The position numbers and the translations under genes were made by a program. The notes below the pieces were generated by a model. The model worked only from the letters and a program-made list of their open reading frames with translations. It was not told the DNA's origin and did not search any database. From NCBI RefSeq assembly GCF_004341365.1, contig NZ_SLXH01000018.1:26359-90358 (forward strand): DNA of 64,000 bases. The letters run 5' to 3'. The DNA comes from Simplicispira metamorpha (GTDB lineage: Bacteria > Pseudomonadota > Gammaproteobacteria > Burkholderiales > Burkholderiaceae_C). Within the stretch, counting starts at the first letter, position 1. Every line of letters starts with the position of its first letter. Of this stretch, positions 51,200 through 60,042 are shown one piece after another.

Positions 51200-51348
51200 G
51201 AAGAATGCTCCTGGGTGTTTTTCTGGATGGGGGAAACAACGGGGGCCACAACAGCCCCCTGCGCGGTAATCTTACGGCCAGCACCGTGCCTCTGGCGGTG
51301 CCATCCCTAGAGGCACCTGCCCAAAACCACCGCACACAAATCTGCCCT

Positions 51349-52908
51349 ATGGTGACCCCATCTTCCCTGCGCCCCTCCCCACGCCCTTCTCCACGCACCT
51401 CTGCTGGCAACACCAGTGCAAGCCCCCGCGCGCCACGCAAAGCCAAGCACACAGGAGCCAGCGCAGCGCAGCCCCTGCCCCACGAGCGCATGCGCAAGGT
51501 CGATACCGCCTGGCTGCGCATGGACTCGCCCAGCAACCTGATGATGATCAACGGCGTCTGGTGCGTCTCGCCCGGCATCAGCCTGCAAGCGCTGCGTGAG
51601 CGCGCCAGCGAGCGCCTGCTGCAATACCCGCGTTTTCGGCAATGCGCGGTCGAAGACGCCACGGGCGCATCCTGGGTGGACGATGCGCAGTTCGACATCA
51701 CCGCCCACGTCGTGCCCACCACTTTGGCGCTGCGCACCGGTCAAAGCCCACAGGCGGCGCTGCAAGAGCGTGTAGGTGCGCTGGCCATGCAGCCCCTGGA
51801 CCGCCAGCGCCCGCTGTGGCAGTTTCACCTGATCGAGGATTTTGTCGGTGACGATGGCCAACCCGCCAGCGCACTGATTTTGCGCATACACCACTGCATT
51901 GCCGACGGCATTGCGCTGATTGCCGTCGCCCTGTCGCTGGTCGATGGCAGTGCCCAGCCGCCCCGGCGCGCGCAGGCAGCCCCCGCCGCAGCCGCCCTGT
52001 CCGCCCACACGCTGGAGGCCCTGGCCACGCGGGCCGCGCAGACGCTGGGCAGTGCGGGCGACTGCGCTGCCCAGTCGCTGCAATGGCTGCTCCAGCCAGA
52101 AAAAATCCTGTCCACGGGTCTGGCGGGGTCGCACAACGCGGCACACCTGGCCCAGCAACTGGTTCGTGATGCGGCTGCACTGGCGTTTTTGCCCGATGAC
52201 TCCCCCACGCAGCTCAAAGGCACGCCGGGCACCACCAAGCGCGTGGCCTGGTGCCCGCCCATTGCGCTGGACGAGGTCAAAGCCATTGGCCGGGCGCTGA
52301 ACTGCTCGGTCAACGATGTGCTGATGTCGTGCGTGGCGGGTGCGCTGGGCAGCTACCTGCACCGCCACGGCGAGGGCACCGAGGGCACCGAAATCCGCGC
52401 CATGGTGCCAGTCAACCTGCGCGCCTCCCAGGACACCTGGGAGCTGGGCAACCACTTTGGCCTGGCCCCGCTGCTGCTGCCGCTGGGCATGACCAACCCC
52501 ATCGAGCGGGTGTACGAAGTGCGCCAGCGCATGAACGCCCTCAAGGGCAGCCTGCAACCGCTGCTGTCGCTGGGGCTGCTGGCGGTGGCCGGCTCGCTGC
52601 ACCAAAGCGCCCAGAACGCCCTGCTGCAACGGTTCAGCAACAAGACCACCGCCGTGGTCACCAACGTGCCCGGCCCCAGCGAGCCCCTGGTGCTGTGCGG
52701 CGCCCGTGTAACGCAGTGCATGTTCTGGGTGCCCCAGTCGGGCAACGTGGGGCTGGGCGTGTCCATCCTGAGCTACGGCGGCGGCGTGCAGTTTGGCGTC
52801 ATGAGCGACACGCGGCTGTGCCCCGAGCCGCAGCACATCATCGACGCCTTCGCCCCGCAGTTCGAGCAGCTCTCGCTGCTGACGCTGATGCTGCCCTGGG
52901 GCGAATAG
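51349..52908 (+). CDS. WS/DGAT-type O-acyltransferase
   Basis: 519 residues from ATG 51349; residues 1-45 are Ser/Pro/Arg-rich and probably disordered. The core opens RMRKVDTAWLRMDSPSNLMMINGVW, holds the catalytic HHxxxDG as RIHHCIADGIAL near residue 185, and ends with the WES-type C-terminal domain (AMVPVNLRASQDTWELGNHFG, VTNVPGPSEPLVLCGA, YGGGVQFGVMSDTRLCP). These enzymes make wax esters or triacylglycerol from acyl-CoA. The HHxxxDG motif is intact. A start further upstream lacks a binding site. Confidence 0.92.
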   Translation: MVTPSSLRPSPRPSPRTSAGNTSASPRAPRKAKHTGASAAQPLPHERMRKVDTAWLRMDSPSNLMMINGVWCVSPGISLQALRERASERLLQYPRFRQCAVEDATGASWVDDAQFDITAHVVPTTLALRTGQSPQAALQERVGALAMQPLDRQRPLWQFHLIEDFVGDDGQPASALILRIHHCIADGIALIAVALSLVDGSAQPPRRAQAAPAAAALSAHTLEALATRAAQTLGSAGDCAAQSLQWLLQPEKILSTGLAGSHNAAHLAQQLVRDAAALAFLPDDSPTQLKGTPGTTKRVAWCPPIALDEVKAIGRALNCSVNDVLMSCVAGALGSYLHRHGEGTEGTEIRAMVPVNLRASQDTWELGNHFGLAPLLLPLGMTNPIERVYEVRQRMNALKGSLQPLLSLGLLAVAGSLHQSAQNALLQRFSNKTTAVVTNVPGPSEPLVLCGARVTQCMFWVPQSGNVGLGVSILSYGGGVQFGVMSDTRLCPEPQHIIDAFAPQFEQLSLLTLMLPWGE

Positions 52909-52930
52909 GCGGGCAGCGTGCGCTGGCGGC

Positions 52931-54130
52931 TCAGGGCCGTGCCAGCCAGGCCTGCGCCAGCCGCACCCAGTAGGTGGCGCCCAGCGGAATCAGCTCGTCA
53001 TTGAAGTCGTAACTGGGGTTGTGCAGGGTGCAGGGGCCGCCGCCATGGCCCAGGGCGCGGTGGTCGCCGTCGCCGTTGGCAATGAAGCAGTAGGCGCCCG
53101 GCTTGGCTTGCAGCATGAAGGCGAAGTCTTCGGCGCCCATGGTGGGCTCCTGTGCCAGCACCTGCGCCTCGCCCACGATATCCACCATCACCTGGCGCGC
53201 AAAGGCGGCCTCAGCGGGCGTGTTGATAGTGGGCGGGTAGTTGCGCTCGAACTCGAAGGTGCAGGTGGCCTCGTGGGCAGCGCAGGTGTGCTCGGCCACC
53301 TGGCGCATGCGCCGCTCGATCAAATCCAGCACCTCGGTGCTGAAAGTGCGCACCGTGCCTTGCAGCTCGCAGTGGTCGGGCACCACGTTGGTGGCCTCGC
53401 CGGTGTGGACCATGGTGACCGAGATCACGCCCGCATCGATGGGCTTTTTGTTACGCGTGATGATGGTCTGGAAGGCCTGCACCATCTGGCAGGCAATGGG
53501 CACCGGGTCGATACAGTTGCTGGGCATGGCCGCGTGGCCGCCCTTGCCGTGGATGGTGATCTTGAACTCGTTGCTCGACGCCATCACCGGCCCGGGGCTC
53601 ACCGCCATGCTGCCCGCTGGCATGCCGGGCCAGTTATGCATGCCAAACACCGCCTCGACCGGGAACTGCTCGAACAAGCCGTCCTCGATCATGGCGCGGG
53701 CGCCCGCACCGCCCTCTTCGGCGGGCTGGAAGATCAGCTGCACCGTGCCATCAAAGTCGCGGTGCTGGGCCAGGTACTGGGCGGCGGCCAGCAGCATGGC
53801 GGTGTGGCCGTCGTGGCCGCAGGCGTGCATCTTGCCGGGGTGCTGGCTGGCGTGGGCAAAGGTGTTGGACTCGTGCATGGGCAGCGCATCCATGTCGGCG
53901 CGCAGGCCCACGGCGCGGCCACTGGCGCCGCCGTCGCGCCCCACGATGGTGCCGACCACGCCGGTCTGGCCCAGCCCACGGTGTACCGCAATGCCCCACG
54001 CGGTGAGCTGGCGCGCCACCAGGTCGGCGGTGCGCTGCTCTTCGTAGCACAGCTCGGGGTGGGCGTGGATGTCGCGGCGCAAGGCGGCGATGCTGGCGGC
54101 CTGCGCGGTGATGGCGTCAATGGTGTGCAT
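52931..54130 (-). CDS. M20 family amidohydrolase (hippurate hydrolase-like)
   Basis: 399 residues from ATG 54130, with AGGAGA upstream. LRRDIHAHPELCYEEQRTADLV, GLRADMDALPM, HACGHDGHTAMLLAAA, QPAEEGGAGARAMIEDG and the C-terminal MGAEDFAFML give the metal ligands and catalytic acid of the M20D group. Such enzymes cleave N-acyl amino acids, for example hippurate to benzoate and glycine. The LIV-type binding protein gene ends 98 bases away on the same strand and may serve uptake of its substrate (inference). Confidence 0.93.
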   Translation of the reverse strand: MHTIDAITAQAASIAALRRDIHAHPELCYEEQRTADLVARQLTAWGIAVHRGLGQTGVVGTIVGRDGGASGRAVGLRADMDALPMHESNTFAHASQHPGKMHACGHDGHTAMLLAAAQYLAQHRDFDGTVQLIFQPAEEGGAGARAMIEDGLFEQFPVEAVFGMHNWPGMPAGSMAVSPGPVMASSNEFKITIHGKGGHAAMPSNCIDPVPIACQMVQAFQTIITRNKKPIDAGVISVTMVHTGEATNVVPDHCELQGTVRTFSTEVLDLIERRMRQVAEHTCAAHEATCTFEFERNYPPTINTPAEAAFARQVMVDIVGEAQVLAQEPTMGAEDFAFMLQAKPGAYCFIANGDGDHRALGHGGGPCTLHNPSYDFNDELIPLGATYWVRLAQAWLARP

Positions 54131-54228
54131 AGGGCGTTCTCCTGAAAAGGGTGGTCTGTGGTGTGCCGGTGCGGTGTCAGGCCCTGGAGGCCCGGCGTTG
54201 CAGGCCGCCGTGGGCGGGCCGTGCCACG

Positions 54229-55371
54229 CTAGGTGCGAACCCGGCCATCGCTGGTGAGCATGGACAGCTCCACAAAGCGGGAGCCGGAATGGTCGGTCGG
54301 GCTGAACGCCACCGGAAAACCTGCCACCGGAGACTGGATGCTCTCCAGCCCGGCAATCAGCGCATCGCGGGTGATTTTGCCTGCCGTCGCCTGGGCGCGG
54401 CGCAGCCCCTCGGTGAAGACACGCGCGGCCAGATAGCCCTCCAGGCTGGAATAGTTGGGCTGCACCTTGTGCCCCCCGAGCTTGATCGACTCCAGAAACT
54501 CGCGCGTGAGTTGCTGCGTAGGCTGGAAGGGCGAAGGCACCACCTGCGACACCACCACCCCCGCCGCATCTTTGCCCAGGGCGTTGGCCAGCGCCTGGGT
54601 GCCCACAAAAGACACATTGTGGAAAGTCCCCCCGTAGCCCGCCTTGCGCGCCTCTCGCACAAAAGCGGCGCTGGAGGCGTAGGTGCTGATCTGCACCACC
54701 GCGTCGGGCTTGGTGGCCAAAATGGTGCGCACCGCAGCACCCACATCCAGCGAGTTGCGCTCCACCGTGGCCTGGGCCACAGGCTGGAGCTTTTTGGCAG
54801 CCAGCGCGCGGCCCACGCCATCCAGGCCCGCCTGACCATAGCTGTCGTTCTGGTGGAACACCGCTACCTTCTCCAGCCCCAGATGGGTGAGCTGGCCCAC
54901 GATCAGCGCCGTCTCCTGGTGGTACGAAGCGCGCACGTGGAACACCTGGCGGTTAAACGGCGTGCGCAGCGCATCGGCCCCGGTAAAGGGCGCAAAAAAC
55001 GGCACCTTGGCCTGCGTGACCAGCGGCAAAGCGGCCAGGCTGGTGGGCGTGCCGATGTAGCCAAACAAGGCAAACGCCCCCTCGTCAATCAACTGGCGCG
55101 TGTTTTGCGCACAGCGCGCGGGCTCGTAGCCATCGTCGAGCACGCGCAGCTCCACGGTGCTCCGCCCCACCCCGCCTTGGGCATTGAACTGATCGAACCA
55201 CAGCTTGGCCCCTTGGTAAAACTGTATGCCCAGCTGCGCCGCGGGCCCTGACAGCGGGGCCGACTGCCCCAGCACGATGCGCTCATCGCTCTGCGCGCGC
55301 ACTGCTGACGTGCCCGCCAGCGCGGCCAGACCCATGGCGAATTCCCTGCGCCGCCACACTCCGTTGTTCAT
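54229..55371 (-). CDS. ABC transporter substrate-binding protein, LIV type (orphan)
   Basis: 380 residues from ATG 55371, with GGGAGG upstream. Leader WRRREFAMGLAALAGTSAVRAQ looks Tat-like. SAPLSGPAAQLGIQFYQGAK, RVLDDGYEPARCAQNTRQL and HQNDSYGQAGLDGVGRAL are Peripla_BP_6 features. It is paralogous to the product of 16186: both have SQVVPxP, EGYxxARVFxExLxRA and a C-terminal SRFVEL...DGR. No permease is near. The ligand is unknown; it shares a strand with the amidohydrolase. Confidence 0.88.
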   Translation of the reverse strand: MNNGVWRRREFAMGLAALAGTSAVRAQSDERIVLGQSAPLSGPAAQLGIQFYQGAKLWFDQFNAQGGVGRSTVELRVLDDGYEPARCAQNTRQLIDEGAFALFGYIGTPTSLAALPLVTQAKVPFFAPFTGADALRTPFNRQVFHVRASYHQETALIVGQLTHLGLEKVAVFHQNDSYGQAGLDGVGRALAAKKLQPVAQATVERNSLDVGAAVRTILATKPDAVVQISTYASSAAFVREARKAGYGGTFHNVSFVGTQALANALGKDAAGVVVSQVVPSPFQPTQQLTREFLESIKLGGHKVQPNYSSLEGYLAARVFTEGLRRAQATAGKITRDALIAGLESIQSPVAGFPVAFSPTDHSGSRFVELSMLTSDGRVRT

Positions 55372-55477
55372 GGTGAAATGCCTCCCCGATCATGCAAAGA
55401 ACAGACTTCCCGCAGCGCGCCAAGCAGCTTGCGGGGGCCCAGCAGCCCAGTGTATGAAAAGCAGGAACACCACACAC

Positions 55478-57559
55478 ATGCCCACCCACATACCCCTGGC
55501 CACCACCGCCCCGGTGCGCGGCGCCTGCCCGCACGACTGCCCCGACACTTGCGCCCTGCTGACCACCGTAGAGGATGGTGTGGCCGTGCGCGTGCAGGGC
55601 AACCCCGCCCACGCCCAGACCGATGGCGTGCTGTGCGCCAAGGTGGCGCGCTACCCCGAGCGCACCTACCACCCCCAGCGCATCCTGACGCCCCTGAAAC
55701 GCAGCGGCCCCAAAGGCAGCGGCCAGTTCATACCCGTGGGCTGGGATGAGGCCCTGGCAGACATCGCAGCGCGCCTGGGCCAGATTGCCACGCGCAACCC
55801 GCAGGCCATCGTTCCCTACAGCTACGCGGGCACCATGGGCCTGGTGCAGGGCGAGAGCATGGACAGGCGCTTTTTCCACCGGCTGGGCGCCTCGCTGCTG
55901 GAGCGCACCATTTGCGCCAGCGCCGGGGGCGAGGGCCTGGCGCGCACCCTGGGCGCCAAGGTGGGCATGCGGGTGGAGTTTTTTGCCGAGTCCCAACTCA
56001 TCCTGATCTGGGGCAGCAACTCCATCACCAGCAACCTGCATTTCTGGCGCCACGCCCAAGAGGCCAAGCGCCGGGGCGCCCGGCTGGTGTGCATAGACCC
56101 GCGCAAAAGCGAAACCGCCGACAAATGCCACGAACACATCGCGCTGCTGCCCGGCACCGATGCCGCGCTGGCGCTGGCGCTGGTGCACGAACTCATCACG
56201 CACGACTGGCTCGACCACGACTACATCGCCCGCCACACCCTGGGCTGGGAGGGCCTGCGCGCACGCGCCCTGGAGTGGCCGCCCGAGCGCGCCGCCGCCG
56301 TCTGCGGGGTGCCCGTGGCGCAAATCCGGCAACTGGCGCGCGATTACGGCACCACCCAGAAGGCCGCCATCCGCCTGAACTACGGCATGCAGCGCGTGCG
56401 CGGCGGTGGCAATGCCACGCGCGCCATCGCCTGCCTGCCCGCCCTCACGGGCGCCTGGCGCCAGCGTGCGGGCGGCCTGCTGATGTCCAGCTCCGGCCAC
56501 TTTGCCGTGCAGCGCGCGGCCTTGCAGCGCCCCGACCTGCTGGCAGAGCGCCGCCCGCGCAGCATCAACATGAGCACCATTGGCGACGATCTGCTGCGCC
56601 CCACATCGCCCGGTTTTGGCCCGCAGATTGAGGCGCTGGTGGTCTACAACAGCAACCCCGTGGCCGTGGCCCCCGAATCGGGCAAAGTGGTGCAAGGCTT
56701 TGCCCGCGAAGACCTGTTCACCGTGGTGCTGGAGCACTTCCAGACCGACACCGCCGACTACGCCGACTACATCCTGCCCGCCACCACGCAGCTGGAGCAC
56801 TGGGACATCCACCTGTCCTACGGCCACACCGATGTGCTGCTCAACCGCCCCGCCATTGCGCCGCAGGGCCAGGCGCGCAGCAACACGCAAATCTTCCGCG
56901 ACCTGGCCGCGCACATGGGTTTTACCGAGCCCTGCTTTGCCGAGGACGACGAACAGCTGTGCCGCCAGGCCTACGGCACGCAGGTGGACTTTGCCCAGCT
57001 GCTGGCGCAGGGCTTTGCCCCCACCGGCGCGCCCGAGGCGCCGTTTGCCGATGGAGGTTTTCCCACGCCCTCGGGCCGATGCGAGTTTTTCAGCCAGGCG
57101 CTGGCCGACCAGGGCCACGATGGCCTGCCCGACCACCTGCCCAACCACGAGGCGGCGGGCACGTCAAAGCGTTACCCGCTGGCCATGATTTCACCGCCAG
57201 CGCGCAATTTTCTGAACTCCACCTTCGTCAACGTGGCCAGCCTGCAACGCCTTGAAGGCCGGCCGCTGCTGGAGCTGCACCCCGATGACGCTGCCGCGCG
57301 CGGCATTGCCGACGGCGCCGTGGTGCGCGTGTTCAACGACCGGGGCAGCTACCTGTGCCACGCCGCCGTCAACGCACGCGCCCGGCCCGGCGTGGTGGTG
57401 GGCCTGGGCGTGTGGTGGCGCAAGCTGGGCCTGAACGGCACCAACGTCAACGAGCTGACCAGCCAGGCCCTGACCGACCTGGGCGCCGCCCCCACCTTTT
57501 ACGACTGCCTGGTGCAGGTGGAAAACGCCAGCAACGCGCCGCAATCGCTCCTGGATTGA
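55478..57559 (+). CDS. Molybdopterin oxidoreductase with N-terminal [4Fe-4S] site
   Basis: 693 residues from ATG 55478 (MPTHIPL); an in-frame ATG at 55454 would add eight residues. The N-terminal CPHDCPDTC plus GVLCAKVARY form a C-x3-C-x3-C...C iron-sulfur site. SYAGTMGLVQGESMDRRFF, ICASAGGEG, LIWGSNSITSNLHFW and VYNSNPVAVAPE are molybdopterin-contact regions of the DMSO reductase family, and the C-terminal molydopterin-binding domain begins near LLELHPDDAAARGIADGAVV. No partner subunit or Tat leader is seen, so it is probably cytosolic. The substrate is unknown. Its TGA stop lies inside an intergenic repeat. Confidence 0.9.
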   Translation: MPTHIPLATTAPVRGACPHDCPDTCALLTTVEDGVAVRVQGNPAHAQTDGVLCAKVARYPERTYHPQRILTPLKRSGPKGSGQFIPVGWDEALADIAARLGQIATRNPQAIVPYSYAGTMGLVQGESMDRRFFHRLGASLLERTICASAGGEGLARTLGAKVGMRVEFFAESQLILIWGSNSITSNLHFWRHAQEAKRRGARLVCIDPRKSETADKCHEHIALLPGTDAALALALVHELITHDWLDHDYIARHTLGWEGLRARALEWPPERAAAVCGVPVAQIRQLARDYGTTQKAAIRLNYGMQRVRGGGNATRAIACLPALTGAWRQRAGGLLMSSSGHFAVQRAALQRPDLLAERRPRSINMSTIGDDLLRPTSPGFGPQIEALVVYNSNPVAVAPESGKVVQGFAREDLFTVVLEHFQTDTADYADYILPATTQLEHWDIHLSYGHTDVLLNRPAIAPQGQARSNTQIFRDLAAHMGFTEPCFAEDDEQLCRQAYGTQVDFAQLLAQGFAPTGAPEAPFADGGFPTPSGRCEFFSQALADQGHDGLPDHLPNHEAAGTSKRYPLAMISPPARNFLNSTFVNVASLQRLEGRPLLELHPDDAAARGIADGAVVRVFNDRGSYLCHAAVNARARPGVVVGLGVWWRKLGLNGTNVNELTSQALTDLGAAPTFYDCLVQVENASNAPQSLLD

Positions 57560-57600
57560 TAGCTGCTTGCGCTTATTGCGCGGGGCCTGGAGCCTGCTTT
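57557..57600 (+). repeat. Comamonadaceae-type intergenic repeat, copy 8, supplying a stop codon
   Basis: TGATAGCTGCTTGCGCTTAT at 57557-57576, then GGGGCCTGGAGCCTGCTTT. The first TGA of the repeat is the stop codon of the molybdopterin oxidoreductase gene. Confidence 0.8.
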
Positions 57601-57630
57601 CTCTTAAAAACAGATGCTCCCGGCAGCGGC

Positions 57631-58794
57631 TTACAGTGCCGCCTGCAAAATCCTGCGGCTCACCTCGGGCGTGATCTCGCGCTGCTCGCCCAGGCGCGTC
57701 ATGCCGTGGGCCTGCAACTGCGCCACCAGGCCGTCGATGGCGTCGGCACCCACACCGTAGGCCGACAGGCGCGTGGCAATGCCCATGCGCTCGAAGAAAT
57801 CACGCGTGCGCTCGATGGCGGCGTCGATGCGCTCGTCCTCGGTGCCGCTGCTGATGCCCCAGATGCGCTGGCCGTATTGCAGCAGCTTCTCGCGCTTGGC
57901 GGCGCGGCGCTCGTTGAGCAATGCGGGCAGCACCACGGCCAGGGTGCGGGCGTGGTCGATGTGGAAGGTGGCCGTCAGCTCATGGCCAATCATGTGCGTG
58001 GCCCAGTCTTGCGGCACCCCGGCGCCGACAAAACCATTGAGCGCCGTGGTCGCAGCCCACACCAGGTTGGCGCGGTCGTCGTACACCGGCTCGGGCGCGG
58101 CCAGCAGGCGCGGGCCCACCTCGATCAGCGTGTGCAGCAAGCCCTCGGCAAAGCGGTCTTGCACCAGCGCGTTGACCGGGTAGGTCAGGTACTGCTCCAC
58201 CGTGTGGACAAACGCATCGACCACGCCATTGGCCAGCTGCTGCGGCGGCAGGGTGTAGGTTTTGGTGGGGTCGAGCACCGAGAAAACCGGAAAGCAGTGC
58301 GCGCTGCTGAAAGCCAGCTTGGCCGCCTTGGCGCGGTGGGTGATGACGGCGCCGTTGTTCATCTCCGAGCCCGTGGCGGGCAGCGTCAGCACCGTGCCAA
58401 ACGGCAGCGCGCTGGCCACGTTGCGCCCGTGCTTTTCCAGAATGGCCCAGGGATCACCATCGGCAAAGGGCACGGCAGCGGCAATGAACTTGACCGCATC
58501 AATCACCGAGCCGCCGCCCACGGCGAGCAAAAAGTCAAAGCCTTCGCGGCGGATCTGCGCCACGGCCTGCATGGCCGTCTCGTAGCTGGGGTTGGGCTCA
58601 ATGCCGCTGAAAGTGGCGTGCGTGCGTGCGCCCAGGGCGGTGCGCACCTCGGCCAGCGTGCCGGTTTTTTCGGCGCTGGCGCCGCCCACCAAAATCAGCA
58701 CCTTGGCCTGCGCAGGCACCAGCGTGGCCAGATCGGCAATGCGCCCCTGGCCAAAAGCGATGCGGGTGGGGTTGTGGTAGTCAAAGTTCAGCAT
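57631..58794 (-). CDS. yqhD: YqhD-type iron-containing NADPH-dependent alcohol dehydrogenase
   Basis: 387 residues from ATG 58794, the same length as E. coli YqhD, with long matching strings: NPTRIAFGQGRIA, LLAVGGGSVIDAVKFIAAA, TLPATGSEMNNGAVI, LANGVVDAFVHTVEQY, GVPQDWATHMIGHELTA, and IDHARTLAVVLPALLNE. The metal ligands Asp and three His fall in these segments. The enzyme reduces a broad range of aldehydes with NADPH and helps against aldehyde stress. It stands alone on the minus strand, separated by a terminator from the next gene upstream. Confidence 0.94.
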   Translation of the reverse strand: MLNFDYHNPTRIAFGQGRIADLATLVPAQAKVLILVGGASAEKTGTLAEVRTALGARTHATFSGIEPNPSYETAMQAVAQIRREGFDFLLAVGGGSVIDAVKFIAAAVPFADGDPWAILEKHGRNVASALPFGTVLTLPATGSEMNNGAVITHRAKAAKLAFSSAHCFPVFSVLDPTKTYTLPPQQLANGVVDAFVHTVEQYLTYPVNALVQDRFAEGLLHTLIEVGPRLLAAPEPVYDDRANLVWAATTALNGFVGAGVPQDWATHMIGHELTATFHIDHARTLAVVLPALLNERRAAKREKLLQYGQRIWGISSGTEDERIDAAIERTRDFFERMGIATRLSAYGVGADAIDGLVAQLQAHGMTRLGEQREITPEVSRRILQAAL

Positions 58795-58910
58795 GGGGAC
58801 AAGCTCCGGGGTTGGCAAAGCCGTACAGCGTAAACGCAGCGGCGCGCTCGTGCAGGGGCGCGGCGCCATGCCCTGGAGAGCGTCTGTGCGGTAAACGCTC
58901 ACAAAAAAAG

Positions 58911-58945
58911 AGCTGCCAGCGCTGATCCTGTCAGCGCTGGCAGCT
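58911..58945. terminator. Strong bidirectional terminator
   Basis: AGCTGCCAGCGCTGA (58911-58925) pairs exactly with TCAGCGCTGGCAGCT (58931-58945) around TCCTG. A run of A precedes and a run of T follows. It ends the minus-strand Bug gene transcript before yqhD. Confidence 0.9.
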
Positions 58946-58996
58946 TTTTTGACTCTCCAACACAGTGGCCCGCCCCACGGGGCGGGCACGGCAGCA

Positions 58997-59974
58997 TCAG
59001 TCGAGCTTGACGCCTGCCGCCTTGATGACCTCGCCCCAGCGCTTGGCTTCGGCGCGGGCCAGGGCGCGGAACTGCTCGGGGGTGCCGGGCAGGGCTTCCA
59101 TGCCGAAGTCTTGCATGCGCTTGACCACGGCGGGGCTGGCCAGGGCTTTGTTCAGGTCAGCGTTGAGGCGCTGGGTGACGTTGGCGGGCAGGCCCTTGGG
59201 GCCCAGGATGCCCTGGAAGGCGAACACTTCGGTATCGGCCACGCCCACTTCGCCCAGCGTGGGCACGTCGGGCAGCGTGGCGATGCGCTTGGCCGAGCCA
59301 ATGGCCAGCGCGCGCACCTTGCCCGACTGGATCACCGACAGGCCCGAGGCCAAATCCAGGAACATGCACGGCACCTGGCCACCCATCACGTCGGCCATGG
59401 CCGGGGCAGCGCCCCGGTAGGGGATGTGCGTGAGGAAGGTTTTGGTGCGGTTCTTGAACATCTCCATGGCCAGGTGGTGCGGCGAGCCGTTGCCCGGCGA
59501 GGCGTAGTTGACCTTGCCGGGGTTGGCACGCACGTAGGCCAGAAACTCCTTCATGGTCTTGGCCTCGAACGATGGGTGCACGACCAGCGCCAGCGGAAAG
59601 CGGCTGATGCCGCCCACGTAGGTGAAATCGTTCTGCGGGCTGAAGGGCAGCTTGCTGAACAGGTGCTCGTTGTAGGCCAGGATGGCGTTGTCGGCCGACA
59701 TGATGGTGTAGCCGTCGGCCTTGGCGGTGGCCACGGCCTGGCCACCGATGTTGGTAGACGCGCCGGGGCGGTTGTCCACCACGATTTGCTGGCCCAGCGT
59801 CTGGCGCATGGCCTCGGCCACGGTGCGCGCCAGCACGTCGGTGCCGCCGCCTGCCGGGTAGGGCACCACCCAGCGGATGAGCTGGTTGGGGTAGTCGGCC
59901 TGGGCGCTGGCCCAGGGGGCGGCGGTGCTGGCACCGGCGGCGGCCAGGGCGGACAAGAGGGTTCTGCGTTGCAT
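58997..59974 (-). CDS. Bug/TctC family substrate-binding protein
   Basis: 325 residues. A leader with two Arg (MQRRTLLSALAAAGASTAAP ending WASAQA) is followed by IRWVVPYPAGGGTDVLARTVAE, the family ligand loop, then VVDNRPGASTNIGGQAVA and GGQVPCMFLDLASGL. It is a periplasmic receptor for a carboxylate. The fumarylacetoacetate-hydrolase-family gene lies 67 bases upstream on the same strand, so both may serve one catabolic route regulated by the divergent IclR protein (inference). Confidence 0.92.
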   Translation of the reverse strand: MQRRTLLSALAAAGASTAAPWASAQADYPNQLIRWVVPYPAGGGTDVLARTVAEAMRQTLGQQIVVDNRPGASTNIGGQAVATAKADGYTIMSADNAILAYNEHLFSKLPFSPQNDFTYVGGISRFPLALVVHPSFEAKTMKEFLAYVRANPGKVNYASPGNGSPHHLAMEMFKNRTKTFLTHIPYRGAAPAMADVMGGQVPCMFLDLASGLSVIQSGKVRALAIGSAKRIATLPDVPTLGEVGVADTEVFAFQGILGPKGLPANVTQRLNADLNKALASPAVVKRMQDFGMEALPGTPEQFRALARAEAKRWGEVIKAAGVKLD

Positions 59975-60000
59975 GGCGGGGGCTCCTTTTACTATGAAAT

Positions 60001-60042
60001 TGATAGCTGCTGGCGCTTATCCGGCGGGCGCCAGGGCCTTTT
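60001..60042 (+). repeat. Comamonadaceae-type intergenic repeat, copy 9
   Basis: TGATAGCTGCTGGCGCTTAT at 60001-60020, then CGGGCGCCAGGGCCTTTTTA. Its T-rich end touches the stop codon of the hydrolase gene at 60042-60044. Confidence 0.8.
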
